A stretch of DNA of 64,000 bases from Xanthostigma xanthostigma (lineage: Eukaryota > Arthropoda > Insecta > Raphidioptera > Raphidiidae). Positions 10,166 through 22,632 of this stretch are shown piece after piece. Location of the stretch: positions 2,790,001 through 2,854,000 of the forward strand of contig OY754475.1 of assembly GCA_963575645.1 (NCBI GenBank), written 5' to 3'. Below the pieces are notes generated by a model. It was not told the origin of the DNA. It saw nothing but the letters and a program-made list of their open reading frames with translations, and ran no database searches. Each line of letters starts with the position of its first letter. Position 1 is the first letter of the stretch. The translations under genes were made by a program, and so were the position numbers.

Positions 10166-13100
10166 ATAATATTATATATCATAATATCAAGGTGTCTTAT
10201 TTTATTACAGAAAACTGTACGTATTTCGGCAATTTTTTGGAAATCTGTCCAAAAATAGTAGCCCACCTCCTCCCTCCCTACTACAATCCCTAACAACACA
10301 CTGGCTAAAAAAAGAACAGGAAAAATTAAAAAATTGTTCGTAGAAATCAGTGGAAACATTTCTTTAGCTCTCTCCAAAATTATGATTTTTTTACTGGACG
10401 TTGTATAAGGACGCTGAAATTATTAGCCGTACTAAGCACTAAAATGACAGATCGTTAAAAATAACGATAATTAATAGGGAATACGCTTAGATGTGGATAT
10501 TAACGCCCGGTTTTCAACAAATATGACCTACTGGACAACACATAGATAGAGTAGAATACCTTGCATTTATGTAAATACGCAGGTATTTACTTAAAAATAT
10601 GTTTTCTTCTTTTTCGATCGTAAAAAGCGTAAGAAAAAGAACACTATCTGTGTTTACCAAATCTACTTTTGCTATTTGACTTTAACTTGATTCTTGTTTT
10701 TAACTATGACGGAAACAGTTTTTTTTTATTTTCGTTGTTTTCAGTCATTTCTTTTGCTGTACAATTTCTAGTACATAGTATATACTTGCATTATCTTTAT
10801 TGAAGTTTAACACTAAACAGTATTTCTCCGACAACTTTAGCAGCGTTTTTTTATTTCAAATTATCCCTGCTTTACTGTTAGTACAGTGGATTCAAAAGAT
10901 TTTTGGCGAGTTGACGTGGTCTCTAACTCTTTAAAATAAATTTGAGGATACTAGGCATTTTTATAAATGGGAAAAGTTGATTGTGAGAATCAATTATAAA
11001 AATATTGTGGTTATTCCTAGAAAAGTGTTACCAAAATAGCTTGCCCTCGATTCTAACAAAAAGTGCGTAATCGATGTCTTAAAGCCGTTGTTTTGTCGTT
11101 TCGTAATACTTTTGATTTTTTCTTCGGGAATTTCTTGCGCTTTGTTCGAGCCATGGCACAGCTCAAAACAAATTACCGTAACTAAACGTGTCACGGGGAC
11201 TCAGGGTACAAATTTCGGTTAAATTCTAGTACATGATTCTCTAATTAACATTTGTGTCAAATTTGGGCAGTGCAAGATTCTTCAATAAATTATTTATCAT
11301 TGTATGTAAATGATTACCGGAGTTGACTGTTAAAAACTTTAAAGAAAATATTTCAACTAGAAGATTTATGTGTTCATTGGATTTTCATTGTTTGCTATTA
11401 TTATTTGTTAATTTTCTTTTCGAAAAGATGTGATAACGACAATAGAATAATAAATTATAAATTAATTTTGCAACAGTCACTGCAATATTATTGCCCTTTA
11501 AAACTAATGAGAATGTTGTGAAATATAATCTTGAGTAAAAAAGTTTGTAGAGACACTAAACTTCAAGTCGTTTGCCTGTACCGGAAAATTATGCAGCTTT
11601 TAGTCGAATTATTAATGAAGTTTTCACGAACTTGTTGCTTTAAGGGTTCCTTCATTCCATAAATTATAGCATATCTCACACAACTTTTGTAGTCGTTTAC
11701 TGATGCAGGTTTTTATATTATTATATTTCTAAGCTGTTCTGCACATTTATACTAATATTATAAAGAGAGATTGCGGATATTGTATATGCGGAGGGTAATC
11801 TTCGAAACTACTCATCCGATTAAAAAAAAATTTCACCAATATTTAGAATAGACCTTTCAGGATATTATATTATATTATCACGTTAAAAGAAAAAGTAAGA
11901 AGGGGGGACTTTCAAAATTGAACAATTTTTGATAAATAAGTTCGCTTTGTTTTGTTTGATAATTTGCATACTTGTAGAAAAAGTCATTCTGAATCGATTC
12001 CGACCATCCGCAACCCTGTATTTCTTTTAGTTTCGGAGATATAGCAAATTTAAACAGTTTAAATTTTTAAACCGTCATAGCGTCTAAACTGATCGAGCTA
12101 CGACTTTACGCTTAGGCCTAATCGATTCAGCGTACTTTTTTCTATAAGACACGTTACTTTTAAGAATATTTGAGACGTTTATATATATTTTTCCAAATAT
12201 CGTAAATCTTTTCATGTTTTCAATGGGATGCAATTCAGCGGTCAAAATTGTAATTTTAGCTGTTTCAAAATTGCTAAATTCATTTTTGACAAACACTGAA
12301 CCTGGACATACACAATAATACTTTGATCCGTATTATATTTGAAAGACAATGTTGACCGAAAACCGCCTTTTCTTTGTTTTGTACTACTCTCTTTTGTTAC
12401 GTGTTCGTATTTTGTTTACATGTGGCTGCGTCTTTGTAACAATAATGAGTGACATGTAAATACGAGCAAGATTTTCACGACACAAAATTGTAATCCGATG
12501 ATATAAAGACGGAAGAAACTTTCAAGATGTTGCCTAGAGTGTAGTTTTTGAAGTGAAACTTTGAAATTATTTGTAGCGTTAGAGAGGCCAATAATTTGAG
12601 ATATCAGACAACCCTTGGTAACGCAAAGTGGATAACACATCAATGAAACTAAAGAAGTTTCACTTCCCCGCTTAGCTTGTGGGAATGAGGTTCACGCATT
12701 TTTTTATTTACTCTGGAGATAAGTACTAATAGATGATGAAAAATTAAAATTAAAAATTCATTAAATTATTGACTGCACAACGTTTATCATAATTAAGAAC
12801 ATAAAAACTTAATCAGTGATTAACTACTACTACCTACTTAAAAATGCATTCATAAATCAATTAGCTCATAGTTAAAATGAATAAGAAAGTATTTTGTATT
12901 GTATAATATATGTTTATTTGTTATATAATTTAGTGTTTACAGAGTTTAAAATATTTTGTACAACATAAATACTACACATGATCAATAAGTGCTATTAAAT
13001 AGTTACAAATAAATTTTTTCTTATCTATTTACACTACGCGTCAAAAATTCCCTAATTATTATTGGATAATTTTACATTTAACAAAATATTATTACTAAAT

Positions 13101-13506
13101 AATTGTAATTTTTGTAGCTAGTTCACTAAAGTAATCATGAAATATTTTCTGTTGCAGATTATTGCTAAATAAGGTAAGTTTTTTATATTCAGACAATCAC
13201 GTTAAAGTTTTTTTATTGTTTGGGTCTATTTAAGCTTAAAATTCAAATCGGTTTAATTATTTCGCAATAATTCAAAAAATAAACTTAAACTGGCTATGTT
13301 ATTAATAAATAAATTGGTTGTTAGCTAGAAATATTATCAGCGTCCATGAAAATGAAATTGTCTGGAATTTATCAGGGCATAGAGGCTACAGAGCGTGCAG
13401 AAGTTCCAGAAATTTGGTGCGAAACGTCGCTAATTTTAAGAAAACGCAGTACATCAATTGGCATTATTTACAATCCAAATACCCTGATAAATGCCAGTCA
13501 ATGTTA
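10166..13506. other. Intergenic, gene B promoter side to gene C stop
   Basis: No protein gene is recognised. The stretch holds an R1 repeat copy (11748-11905). A possible AATAAA (minus strand, about 12911) could serve gene C. A segment at 12610-12690 resembles 46190-46270 and may be an old tRNA-derived repeat. Confidence 0.45.
11748..11905 (+). repeat. Dispersed repeat R1, copy 2
   Basis: It shares 'atactaatattataaag', 'gaaactactcatccgatt' and 'atatttagaatagacctt' with the other copies. Confidence 0.6.
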
Positions 13507-14425
13507 TCAACGTTTTCGTCTTCTGTGAGCTTTTATCGTCCTTTTGTAATCGTAAGGGTGATGATGGTAATGGTAGTCTTCGTGTTCCTCCTCTTCGTCA
13601 TACTTCTTGTATCCGTGCCCGTGCCCATATTTGATAGGCACATGAATATCAACTACTTCTTCTTTATCACTTCTTGAATGGCGCTTGACGCCAAAAATCG
13701 TGGCAACCAATAAACTTATTATACTCAAAGTTACCGCTTTGCTGGACAGAACTGCAAGTCCTTTAAGAACGATTGGTAGAATAATTGACTTGACTAATAT
13801 TGCTCCAAAAATCATTGGTATTAAATATTTGATATATTTCTTCTTCTTCTTTTTGCGACCTGTAATAAAGAACTGCTAAAGTAAAATTGGCTACTACTAC
13901 CTAAATTAAAACTTGGGTCTTCTTTTTAGATAAAGATCCTTGTAAAAAAATCGCAAAATATTAAAGTTGGTAAATATTTTAAAAAGATAAAGTTTGTAAG
14001 TTTGGATGTAAGAGGTAATCTCCGAAACTACTCATCTGATTTCAAAAATTTTTACAGCAATATTTAGAATGGATCTTCAGGATGAACTTAGGATATATAT
14101 TATCGCGTTAAAAATAAAAGCGCTTTTCGTGGAGACCAATTTTGTAACGTAAGCTAGTTAGATAAAATCCGCCATCAATCTAGCGTTTCCAACAATTTAT
14201 TGTTGAGGTTCAATGATTTAAGTATCATTAAATTAAAGCCAAATAAACATTAATTTTACCCTCTTCAGCAACATCCTGTGTCGAAAAAAGCAAGCCTCTA
14301 TGCTCCATGACATTGTTATCCTCTAAGACTGTTTCCTCACCACACGTTAAAATAATTTCAAGCAGAATAATCACTGTCCATAATAAAACATGTATTTTTA
14401 ATTTCCATTCCATAATTTGGAACAT
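13507..14425 (-). CDS. Reduced Osiris-like protein (gene C)
   Basis: Two exons, 14260-14425 and 13507-13859, are joined at the family's phase-1 position (AEEG, donor GTAAAA; acceptor TTACAG). They encode about 172 residues. The start at 14425 has a good AAAATG context; ATGs at 14434 and 14413 are alternatives. Exon 1 carries a hydrophobic signal (LLWTVIILLEIILT) and a short acidic linker. Exon 2 opens GRKKKKKKYIKYL, has two hydrophobic segments (about residues 65-100), then an acidic/His tail (YDEEEEHEDYHYHHH) ending RTIKAHRRRKR. The paired-cysteine region and long linker are absent, and the AYxGY tail motif is missing. An R1 repeat occupies the 400-bp intron. The intact frame and clean splice sites argue for a functional but shortened paralog. 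Confidence 0.7.
13981..14160 (+). repeat. Dispersed repeat R1, copy 3, in the gene C intron
   Basis: It contains 'aagaggtaatctccgaaactactcatc' (beginning at about 14010) and 'atatttagaatggatcttcagg'. It fills nearly half of the intron. Confidence 0.6.
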
Positions 14426-14583
14426 TTTATACATTAATGTTCAAACTAATTTATCATATCTTGAAATATTTTTGAAAGCTCGGAGCACTATTTCACTGTT
14501 TCACATGGTTTTGAAAAACTTTTGTACACAAGTAAATTTTTAATCCACTTTTGATTTGAGCGATGTGAAGTCAGAACTGCGTT

Positions 14584-14617
14584 TGATACGAATTAAGTAT
14601 GATTTTCATTTTATATA
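14584..14617 (-). promoter_or_regulatory. Probable TATA box of gene C
   Basis: TATATAAAA lies at 14609-14617 on the minus strand, with a TCAAAC start-like motif about 33 bases downstream (A at 14584). The initiator is less canonical than in genes E-H. Confidence 0.4.
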
Positions 14618-15165
14618 GCCATACTTTGCAGTTAACTTTGACACGGTCGAGTAATTGTCACTGCAATCTTCGCTTAACCTTTTTTATTCTATCAAATTGA
14701 TAATTTAAACCGTCTGTCATGCGTAAAAAGTTAAACAATCCGTTGATTCACGATTGTCGTTATTAGCATCAACAATGAAGGCTGTGGTTTAGCTGTATTT
14801 TTCTATTTTGTTCAATAATTTATTTACTTAAACATGTCATCTTTATTGTATCGTTTTTTTTCTTGATTGGCAGATATCTTCCATCAATTAGAAATTATTT
14901 AACAGACTTGATTGGCAGGCAACGATAGGTTAATTGAATGATTGACAATGTTACGTAAGATTCAAAATGGGTTTTGAAATCATATATATTAATACGTTAA
15001 GGTTAAGATGTTTGCCTCCCTTTTTAGAAAAAACCTCACAATTTCTCCACATAAATTATATATCATTTTACAGATAATTGCTTGCTCTACTGGCATCGAC
15101 AACTAAAAAATTTATCATTGCTTTTGTTTTTGTAAATTAATTAATTAACAGCAACACTGAACAAC

Positions 15166-15420
15166 GTCTGCCATCTGACGGCTTTAATTTTGAAACAACG
15201 TCAACACTTCGATCTGTCATCTGACCTTCATATTGTAAATACTGCATACTGCCATCTGACGGCTTTAATTTTAAAACAGCGAGCAACGCTGAGCAACGTC
15301 ACAGCAATGCTGCATTATGCCATCTGACGGCTTAGCTCAACGCTTTTGCTACTCGCGCCTCTATATGACAATTTTAGTAAAATATTTCTTCGATCTGTCA
15401 TCTGAGCTTCATATTGTAAT
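15166..15420 (+). repeat. Local repeat cluster with GCCATCTGACGGCTT units
   Basis: The motif GCCATCTGACGGCTT occurs three times (about 15171, 15251, 15317). It alternates with two copies of a CTTCGATCTGTCATCTGA(C/G)CTTCATATTGTAA unit (about 15208, 15389). This looks like a partly duplicated short repeat, with no coding sense. Confidence 0.55.
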
Positions 15421-17461
15421 ACAACAAAAAGAAGAACGTTATAAGCAGTGTGCAAAATTAGAAACGAATTGAATACCTGCAATCATATTTAAAAAATAAT
15501 TTTGTAAAGTGATAATTATTTTACTTATTTAGTGCGAATAATTCGCACAGGTTTATTTTTTCTTTGCTAGGTATCTTTTCCATTCTTTGTAATCTATTTA
15601 ACTGAACTGTCTATCTGTTTGTCTGTTTGCCTGTCTGACTGACTGATTGTAGTTTATAGACGTTCGACAGCTTAGATCATAAACGCCGCTGAATATTAAG
15701 GGCTAGAGAATAGTTGAGCGTTTAGCAACCCCGTTGTTTATATGAGTCCTCTATTGCATGCCCTCAGTTTCCAGGTTTTAATTCGAGTATTGGATATTGA
15801 ATATCAATTGGATTTTCAATTTATTAATACATAGATTATAAAATAAAAATATGTGCCCAAATAGCTTGAGCTGTTGGTGGGCTTAAAACAAACTTTATGC
15901 AATAATTTATTGAATATTTTGGAAGTTATTTTCAAATTTCTTGCTATTCGTGGAAGAAAAATAGAAAATGAATTTGCGGTGTTTCAGCAATAAAAATATC
16001 CAATCCAGGGCAAACTTTCGCGTCCTAAATGAGTTTTTGCAATTGGTGAAACCGGCAGTAACGCATTTTTATTTATGATTTTTGCGTAAATTTCTTATTT
16101 GCTTTATTGATTTTAATATGCACGAATAAGCAAACCAAAATATATAAACTCGTTAATTCAGTTCACTTTCAGACATTGGTTTGAGTCAAGGTTTAAAAAA
16201 TAATTTATTGACTTTACGTTTGTCACACTTGTTCAAGCCAAAGAAATTTTATTTTGTGAGAAAATTAAAATTAGATTAGTTTTTCGATAAGTATTTAACT
16301 TTATTGGCCACATTGTCTTGTTGTTAAAGGACCCCTAGACTGTCCAGAGAGCACATGTACAAATAACTATAATTTTTTTATTATTTTGTTACGGAACCCT
16401 AAAAAAACTAAAGTTAAGTACAGGAAGAAAACTGTAAAAAATGAAATTAATATCACGAAGTTCACAATAATTACAAAAAAAGTGTTTGACCGGAATATTT
16501 AATTGTTTGGGAAGTGTAGCAGTTAAAAATAATTTAACTTTAACGACATAATTTACAAAATTCGCACAAAAAATACATAATTGTTCGTAGCACGAATATT
16601 ATAAATTTTATTTTTAGAGACAGTTATAAGTACCACTGTACAAACTAAAATAGTCTAGTAATTGTTTAAAAGAAAAAAATATGAAATCTATTAATGATTT
16701 CATAAAATAATAAAATTGTTTATATCAATTGAACTACTGAATGCGTTATAATGAATCTCTGTGGGGGTAAATAAAGCTAAAAAAGATAAACCAAGTTAAT
16801 TCGTCAAGAATTACGACCTGTACAGCTTGAACGTACGTAAGACCAACCGACAACTGCTGTTTGCGATTTTTATTTGATATTTTAGGACTTACAATAAACT
16901 CTAATCAATCTAAAAAGGTTTTTCTTTTGTTGATTTTCGAAAAGCTCTAATTTAAATCAACTTCTTGCGAAATTATGAGCGAAAAATGACGGTGTGTATA
17001 ATAAGAAATATTTTTCATCGAAAAATATGTATTAAAATGCAGGTTATATGTGTTTCCCAGAATCCACTTGTGTAAATGCAACTACCGTTTGGTTCCGGAC
17101 CAATGAAACAGTTTATAAAAAATCGTTCACCATTAAATTATTTATTTATTTGTATTCAGGCCTCCCAGATGAATGATTTGGTTCTCACAGATCTCGATAC
17201 GTTTTTGTGACTTTTTCATTGATTAAATGCGTAATGAAAATCAAGACTTCTAAAATAAAATACTTTTAATGTTTTTGAAAATTGGTTTTATTGTTCTTCA
17301 TTGTTTACAGTACACTCAAAACATTTCACAGAAATGTCCAATCTTTACACTTTTCGAAATATGAAAATATTTAAGAAATAAGAAATCCCACCACTTTTTT
17401 TACAGTGAAATGCTAAACTTAAACATCTTAGCATTTTAAATCTTTGTTTAACGTCTGATTA

Positions 17462-17614
17462 AAACTCTTCAGTAAATAAAATTATCGACCAATTTTTCAG
17501 ACAAATATATTCACAAAAAGTATATAAATTCATTAACGTTATTGTATTGAATTTATATATATTTTGTAAATATATTTGTCTGAAAAATTGGTCGATAATT
17601 TTATTTATTTTAGT
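17462..17614. mobile_element. Foldback element FB3
   Basis: Arms AAATTATCGACCAATTTTTC and inverse surround a short AT-rich core. It is the same family as FB1 but lacks the full CTGAAGAAG block. Confidence 0.6.
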
Positions 17615-18249
17615 ATTTTCCTATATTTTCAATTAAAGAAGTTCATTCTAAAAACCAAAGTATAAAATAAAAAGTAGTTTAACAATTTTTAATTAGAACT
17701 TCGCGACATACTTTAGAAAAGATTTAGAAACATTAAATTAAAAAAAATGTAAAGTAATAAAGTGCTGACCTTTTGTCTTTTATTTTATGAATTATTGTGC
17801 AAGTTTGGCCTCTCGAACTCTTTCTTACATTTGTAGAATTCTTCTTTTAGGAAACAATTTTTAGGAACGTAAAACTTAAAAGCAAACACTTTTTGTAACC
17901 TCTAAGAGCTCTCAAAGTATAAAATATCCATTTATTTACAGAAACTGGTGAACTTTAGTATGTTGACTTGTACTGGCGTAAACTTAAAATATAGTTCATA
18001 TAAAAATATTATACAGGCGATCGGAAAAACCTTTTGCGCACAGATAAATTATGTGAAATATTATAAATAGCTGTTTGTACCGATTATTAAACAGTGACTT
18101 ACGCTAACTACTGTTTATTGGCATCCTTTATATTGTTTACGCAACATTTGTGATCAAAATGTGAATTAATTTTTAAACTGATAAATATTCGCGAATAAAA
18201 AAATAATTAATTAAAAAACTATTTGAGGTATTTCAAATCAACCGCTCTT

Positions 18250-20515
18250 TTAATGATGAGAATGTCCAGAACCTCCCGTGGCCTTGAGACTCATCACGGC
18301 TGCAAACAATGCAAAGAAAAATCCTGCCAGTCCGGTACTTCCCGCCAATAGAATGAGTCCACCGATCAGCACCGGAATCAATGTGAAAAACTTAAGTTTG
18401 TAGCCAATCAGCAAAGGCAGAAGAAATTTCTGATATTTTCGTTTAATTTTGTATTTGTGTCGTTTCGCTTTCCTCGCAGTCCTGGCCAGTGCTGGAACAA
18501 ATTATTAGAAAACTGTCAGAATATAGTTTTTCCACCTAATCGTAGTTTGGAAGTAATAAAAACGCTTTTCTTTGGATTTCTTATTGTTTTATGACCGACA
18601 ATTAATACATCGAGGCGGATCACCTATCATTTGTTTTATATGTCACTGCAGAGTAAATGATAACTCACCCGCCGCGATAGTGGAAGATTAAAGTTGTCCA
18701 GTTCTTATAAAATAAGGTACTTAAGTGTAAATGAATTTTAAAACGGTGAGTTTTTAATTTGAAATGCATTTTTCTAATTTGATAGACTATGTTTTTTTTT
18801 AATCTAAAATTTAACGGTGAATTCTTTCACAGTTATTGATTGAGGAATAGATCAGTCAGCGTGTCCTTATTCCAAATTGCATTGTGGGCAGTGTTTTGTT
18901 CGCAACTGCTTATTTGCATAACATTATTATAATAAACAAAACGTTTTACAGATGCAAATTCGATATTAAATATGGATATAGCATTTGTCATGGTTCGTTA
19001 AACAAATGCATTATGGATATTTTGGAGTGGAACTGTTTTTTTTTTGCTTTTCAGAAACATTTTTTAATGCATCAATGCATTTTTTATGATACGTATTATT
19101 TCGATGTCTGATATACATTCAATTTCTTAATAATAATTTGCAGTATGTCCCCTTTGTCGTGCCTAAATATGCCAAAAATCAATATATTAAAAAAAAGTAT
19201 GTCCCCTAAAAGTCGTGAAATAAGAAACATTTTGGATTGATTTTGTAAAGGATATTTTAAAATGTCTTGAAGAGGGATGTCTTATCTTGATTGTTAATTA
19301 TTTAAACCACACTAAAAGAACTAATTTGAATTAAAAATAACCACACAACACGTAATTAATAACATTTTTTTACTAACCGTGCCAAATTGCTAAAACACTT
19401 ATTGAAAAAAAAAGATATATCGAAGCAATGTTCTTCTCTGTTACTATTATGAGTAGAAAAAGAGTTTTCCTTTGAAAATGTGGATAGAATTTTTCTAGTT
19501 GGCTGAATCAAAGGGAAACACTATATTATTTTGTTGGCAAGCTCTTTAAATATCCCTGAATTTGAATTGAAAAAAATATTTGCAAATTACAGGTCCTGAT
19601 TTAATGTGCCAAAGAAACTTTTTGGTTAATATATCCATCCATAGTGCTTTAATATCATTTTCAGAATTTGTCCACTATTTTCTGTCTAATATATAAGTCT
19701 CTAAACTCATTAGAGACATATGGATTTCTCCTACCTTTTGAAACTTGCAGAGCTATTACTGTACTATCATACAATTATTTCTTAGTTACAGATTTGAGAG
19801 GGATAGGGGCAATAATATACTAGTTTATAGACGCTGGAAAACTGAGAATACTAACGACTATGGATTTGGGATAACCTGTTTCTTTTACTCTTTTGATGTA
19901 GTCAAATAAAAATAGACATTTTAACTTATTTATTATTTACCCACAATCTTATTTTAAAAGCATTAAATTATTTAAGCACTCTGAAATACTTCAGTCTCAG
20001 AAATCACGGTTTTTTTTGTTAACACCTCGCAGTTTAGCGTGGGATGAGATATTTTACAAGGCCTCAGAATAAAATTCAGGAATGTGTCAACCCTGGCAAC
20101 GTGGGAGCCTAATCTCAACCACTGCATTTCTTATTTTAAGAAAAGCTTATTAGCTAAATTGAAGGTCCCTGACGCAGTCCGGCACTGTATAATTTGTTTA
20201 TGTCAGTGATTATTTTATTTCATTCGTTTGTTTATTTAACCCAATAAACAACACCACTAATTAATTAACCCTTTGAGAATTGGTCACCACAATAATAAAT
20301 ATTTACTTACAATTATTAACAGGCGTCAAATTCAAATAAAACAAATCCGGCTTACGGGACATTCCAAAAAACTCATGCCTAGTCGGAGCTATATTCCACG
20401 ATTTCAAAATATCCTTTTCACCAGAACTGTCTGTTTTAACTCCAACAAAAAACAAAACCACACAAACAACACAGAAATGTTCTATTTTCAAAAATTTATT
20501 TTTGTTAGTCTTCAT
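18250..20515 (-). CDS. Reduced Osiris-like protein (gene D)
   Basis: Two exons, 20311-20515 and 18250-18491, are joined in phase 1 (donor GTAAGTAA, acceptor TTGTTCCAG), giving about 148 residues. Exon 1 has a signal peptide (FCVVCVVLFFVGV) and about 40 polar residues ending LNLTPVNN. Exon 2 has no in-frame Met at its start. It opens SLARTARKAKRHKYKIKRKY, the basic run expected in the family, then a continuous hydrophobic region (FLLPLLIGYKL to FFALFAAVMSL), and ends TGGSGHSHH. As in gene C, the two-cysteine segment and the AYxGY tail are missing. The 1.8-kb intron shows no extra exon. The basic run, hydrophobic block and location support Osiris kinship, but sequence identity is low. Confidence 0.65.
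18655..18695 (+). repeat. SINE-head fragment in the gene D intron
   Basis: ACCCGCCGCGATAGTGGAAG matches the tRNA-like head of the element at 31000-31090. Confidence 0.4.
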
Positions 20516-21430
20516 TTTTCAACAACAATTTTTTATTTTCAATTAAAATCAATCATAATTATTTATAAAGAAAACTAAATCGGTGAGCTATTAATTTGCG
20601 TGTTTTCTATCAATTATATTTATGGAGAAAATTTTCTAAGTGACCGGTAGGTGCTTCTTTTAGGAGAATAAGTGAGCAACTGTTATGACAAATCGGGGAT
20701 TGTTATGTATTTTTCATAGTCTTAACAAAATAGTGCACAGCTGTACATTATTTAGTAATATATGTAACATTTTTAATGTATACGACATTTTAATGGATAC
20801 AGACGACGTGAGAAACACTGATCCACACGCAAATTGCAAAAATTATGTGAAATGCGTATGTCATTTACAGTACGAATAAAATTAGTTTTTAAATTATAAT
20901 TATTACTTGCGGGTTTCAAATATTTTATACAAAATTAGACCACAGTTATTTGAATTATGAACAATGTGATATAATCAGATTTATATTTATTTTGTTCGTG
21001 TGAATATCGCTTTTCTTATTATTTAAGTAATTTTTTTTAATATGTAAATTTTATATTATTTAAATGTGTTTTTGTAAACAATTTGACTTCTCCTTTACAT
21101 ATAGTATGTTCTTGGAGTAATAAAATTATTATTATTATTATGTTTTGTGATCTGTTTAGAGTAATTTGTTGCAATTGGTCACTAATGATTTAGTTGTTTA
21201 GCGTCTATACTACACAATTTAAAAGTCTATTCCATGTGCATGGCTATTCCAAGTTTTCCTCCATTTTTGATTCTCGTATTTGAACGGACATTTGTGAAAT
21301 TTCTGTTATAAATTGAAAATAGAATTTTCTTTTCCAAACTCGTTTGGTGGTACTTCTAGATGAAGCTATGAAGTATTGAGCCTGAAAATCTGAAACCAGT
21401 AAACATCGCAATTTTCAGTTTATTTAAAGA

Positions 21431-21796
21431 CTAGCGGTCCCGTCCGGTTTCACCCGGGTGCAAAAGAACGAATGGGAAACGGAGGAACATGAGTACGCAC
21501 ATTCATCTTAGTTTACCGAGATGCATGTTGTGTCCAAATTTTATGATGATCGGAGTTACCGTTCAAAAGTTTTTGTCGGACGGACAAATTTTGAATTATT
21601 TTTTACAACATTTTTCATTGATGCTCCGCTCCTATTGGTCGTAGCGTGATATTGTATAGCCTACAGCCTTCCTCGATAAATGGGCTATCCAACAAAAAAA
21701 CATTTTTTCAATTCGAACCAGTAGTTCCTGAGATTAGCGCGTTCAGCCAAACAAATAAACAAACAAACACACTCTTCAGCTTTATATATTAGTATG
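21431..21796 (+). mobile_element. Short interspersed / RTE-tail element typical of Lepidoptera
   Basis: It begins ACTAGCGGTCCCGTCCGGTT, passes through CTTCCTCGATAAATGGGCTA and AGTAGTTCCTGAGATTAGCG, and ends TTTATATATTAGTATGG. This string of motifs is very common in lepidopteran introns and intergenic DNA. It is noncoding. Confidence 0.6.
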
Positions 21797-22330
21797 GATT
21801 TAATATTCCATATTCACCGACCTTATATTAAACGGGATGAATCAACTAACTTTAAAAACTGTTTTTTATAGATATCTAATTAACTCTGTATTCGAGTTAG
21901 TTTACCGAAATATAATATTGTGTTCAGCAATCGAATGAATTGTTTATTTTATAATGTATGTGTGGAACATTTCTTCTCTTTTTGTCTGTACATCACTTTA
22001 TTTGACGCGACTTCAATTGTAGTTTATGCTTCAATCATTTCGATACGGTATATGCAATATTCAGTCTATATACAAATTATGTTGTCAATGCACAGTGTCG
22101 TACGTCTGCTAGGGAGAAAAAAAATATACATAATAGATGCGTTTGGTATCGTGCTCTAATTTCAAAAAGTGTTGATACTCTTGAGACTGTTGGTTGTACA
22201 AGAGTGTGATCGTGCTTTATATACCGAACGCACACTTTTTAGTGTAAATTTCACTAAGTTATCTACATTGACTGTTCTATCAATAGTCATTATTGAAATT
22301 CAACACACCTGAACAACCAATCAGATACAG

Positions 22331-22632
22331 TACGCGCCACGAGTCTAAAAGGCTCGGAAGTTAGATGCGAATGCAGGCTTAAGCTTCTACAGTCTGTTAA
22401 AAAACTACAAATTCATCAAAACTAACATAGCAATAACAACTTGACAATAGCGTACTCGACTGTACTTTAAAGCAGGAAAGCGACAAGTGACAAAGGCAAC
22501 GAGCGATCACGGCCAATCATCGACGAGCGCATGTTCCGTGCAGGTAGCTGGGAGGTGGTGGGAGTATCTAAAATGTGCTTTTGCGACGCTGTTTGTGACT
22601 AACTTCCGAACCTTTTAGATCCGTGGCGCGTA
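22331..22632. mobile_element. TIR MITE of about 300 bp
   Basis: Inverted ends of 34 bases: TACGCGCCACGAGTCTAAAA on the left and the imperfect inverse, TTTTAGATCCGTGGCGCGTA, on the right. No coding frame is present. Confidence 0.65.

Larger units (their letters stand above)
14618..18249. other. Intergenic between genes C and D
   Basis: No gene is recognised. It holds the CATCTGACGG repeat cluster (15166-15420), a CTGT/TCTG-rich microsatellite (about 15607-15646), and FB3 (17462-17614). At 16141-16172 on the plus strand, TATATAAAC is followed about 31 bases later by TTCAGAC, a promoter-like pair with no obvious gene. Confidence 0.4.

Noticed and set aside
12416..12643. 75-codon minus-strand frame
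   Set aside because: It has no recognisable domain, and adjacent sequence is shared with 46190-46270, indicating a repeat.
13159..13174. Possible 16-base microexon on the plus strand (CAG before, GTAAGT after)
   Set aside because: It is too short to judge, antisense to the gene C 3' region, and has no partner exons.
16141..16172. TATA/initiator-like pair on the plus strand
   Set aside because: No coding exon follows within reach. In AT-rich DNA such pairs arise by chance.
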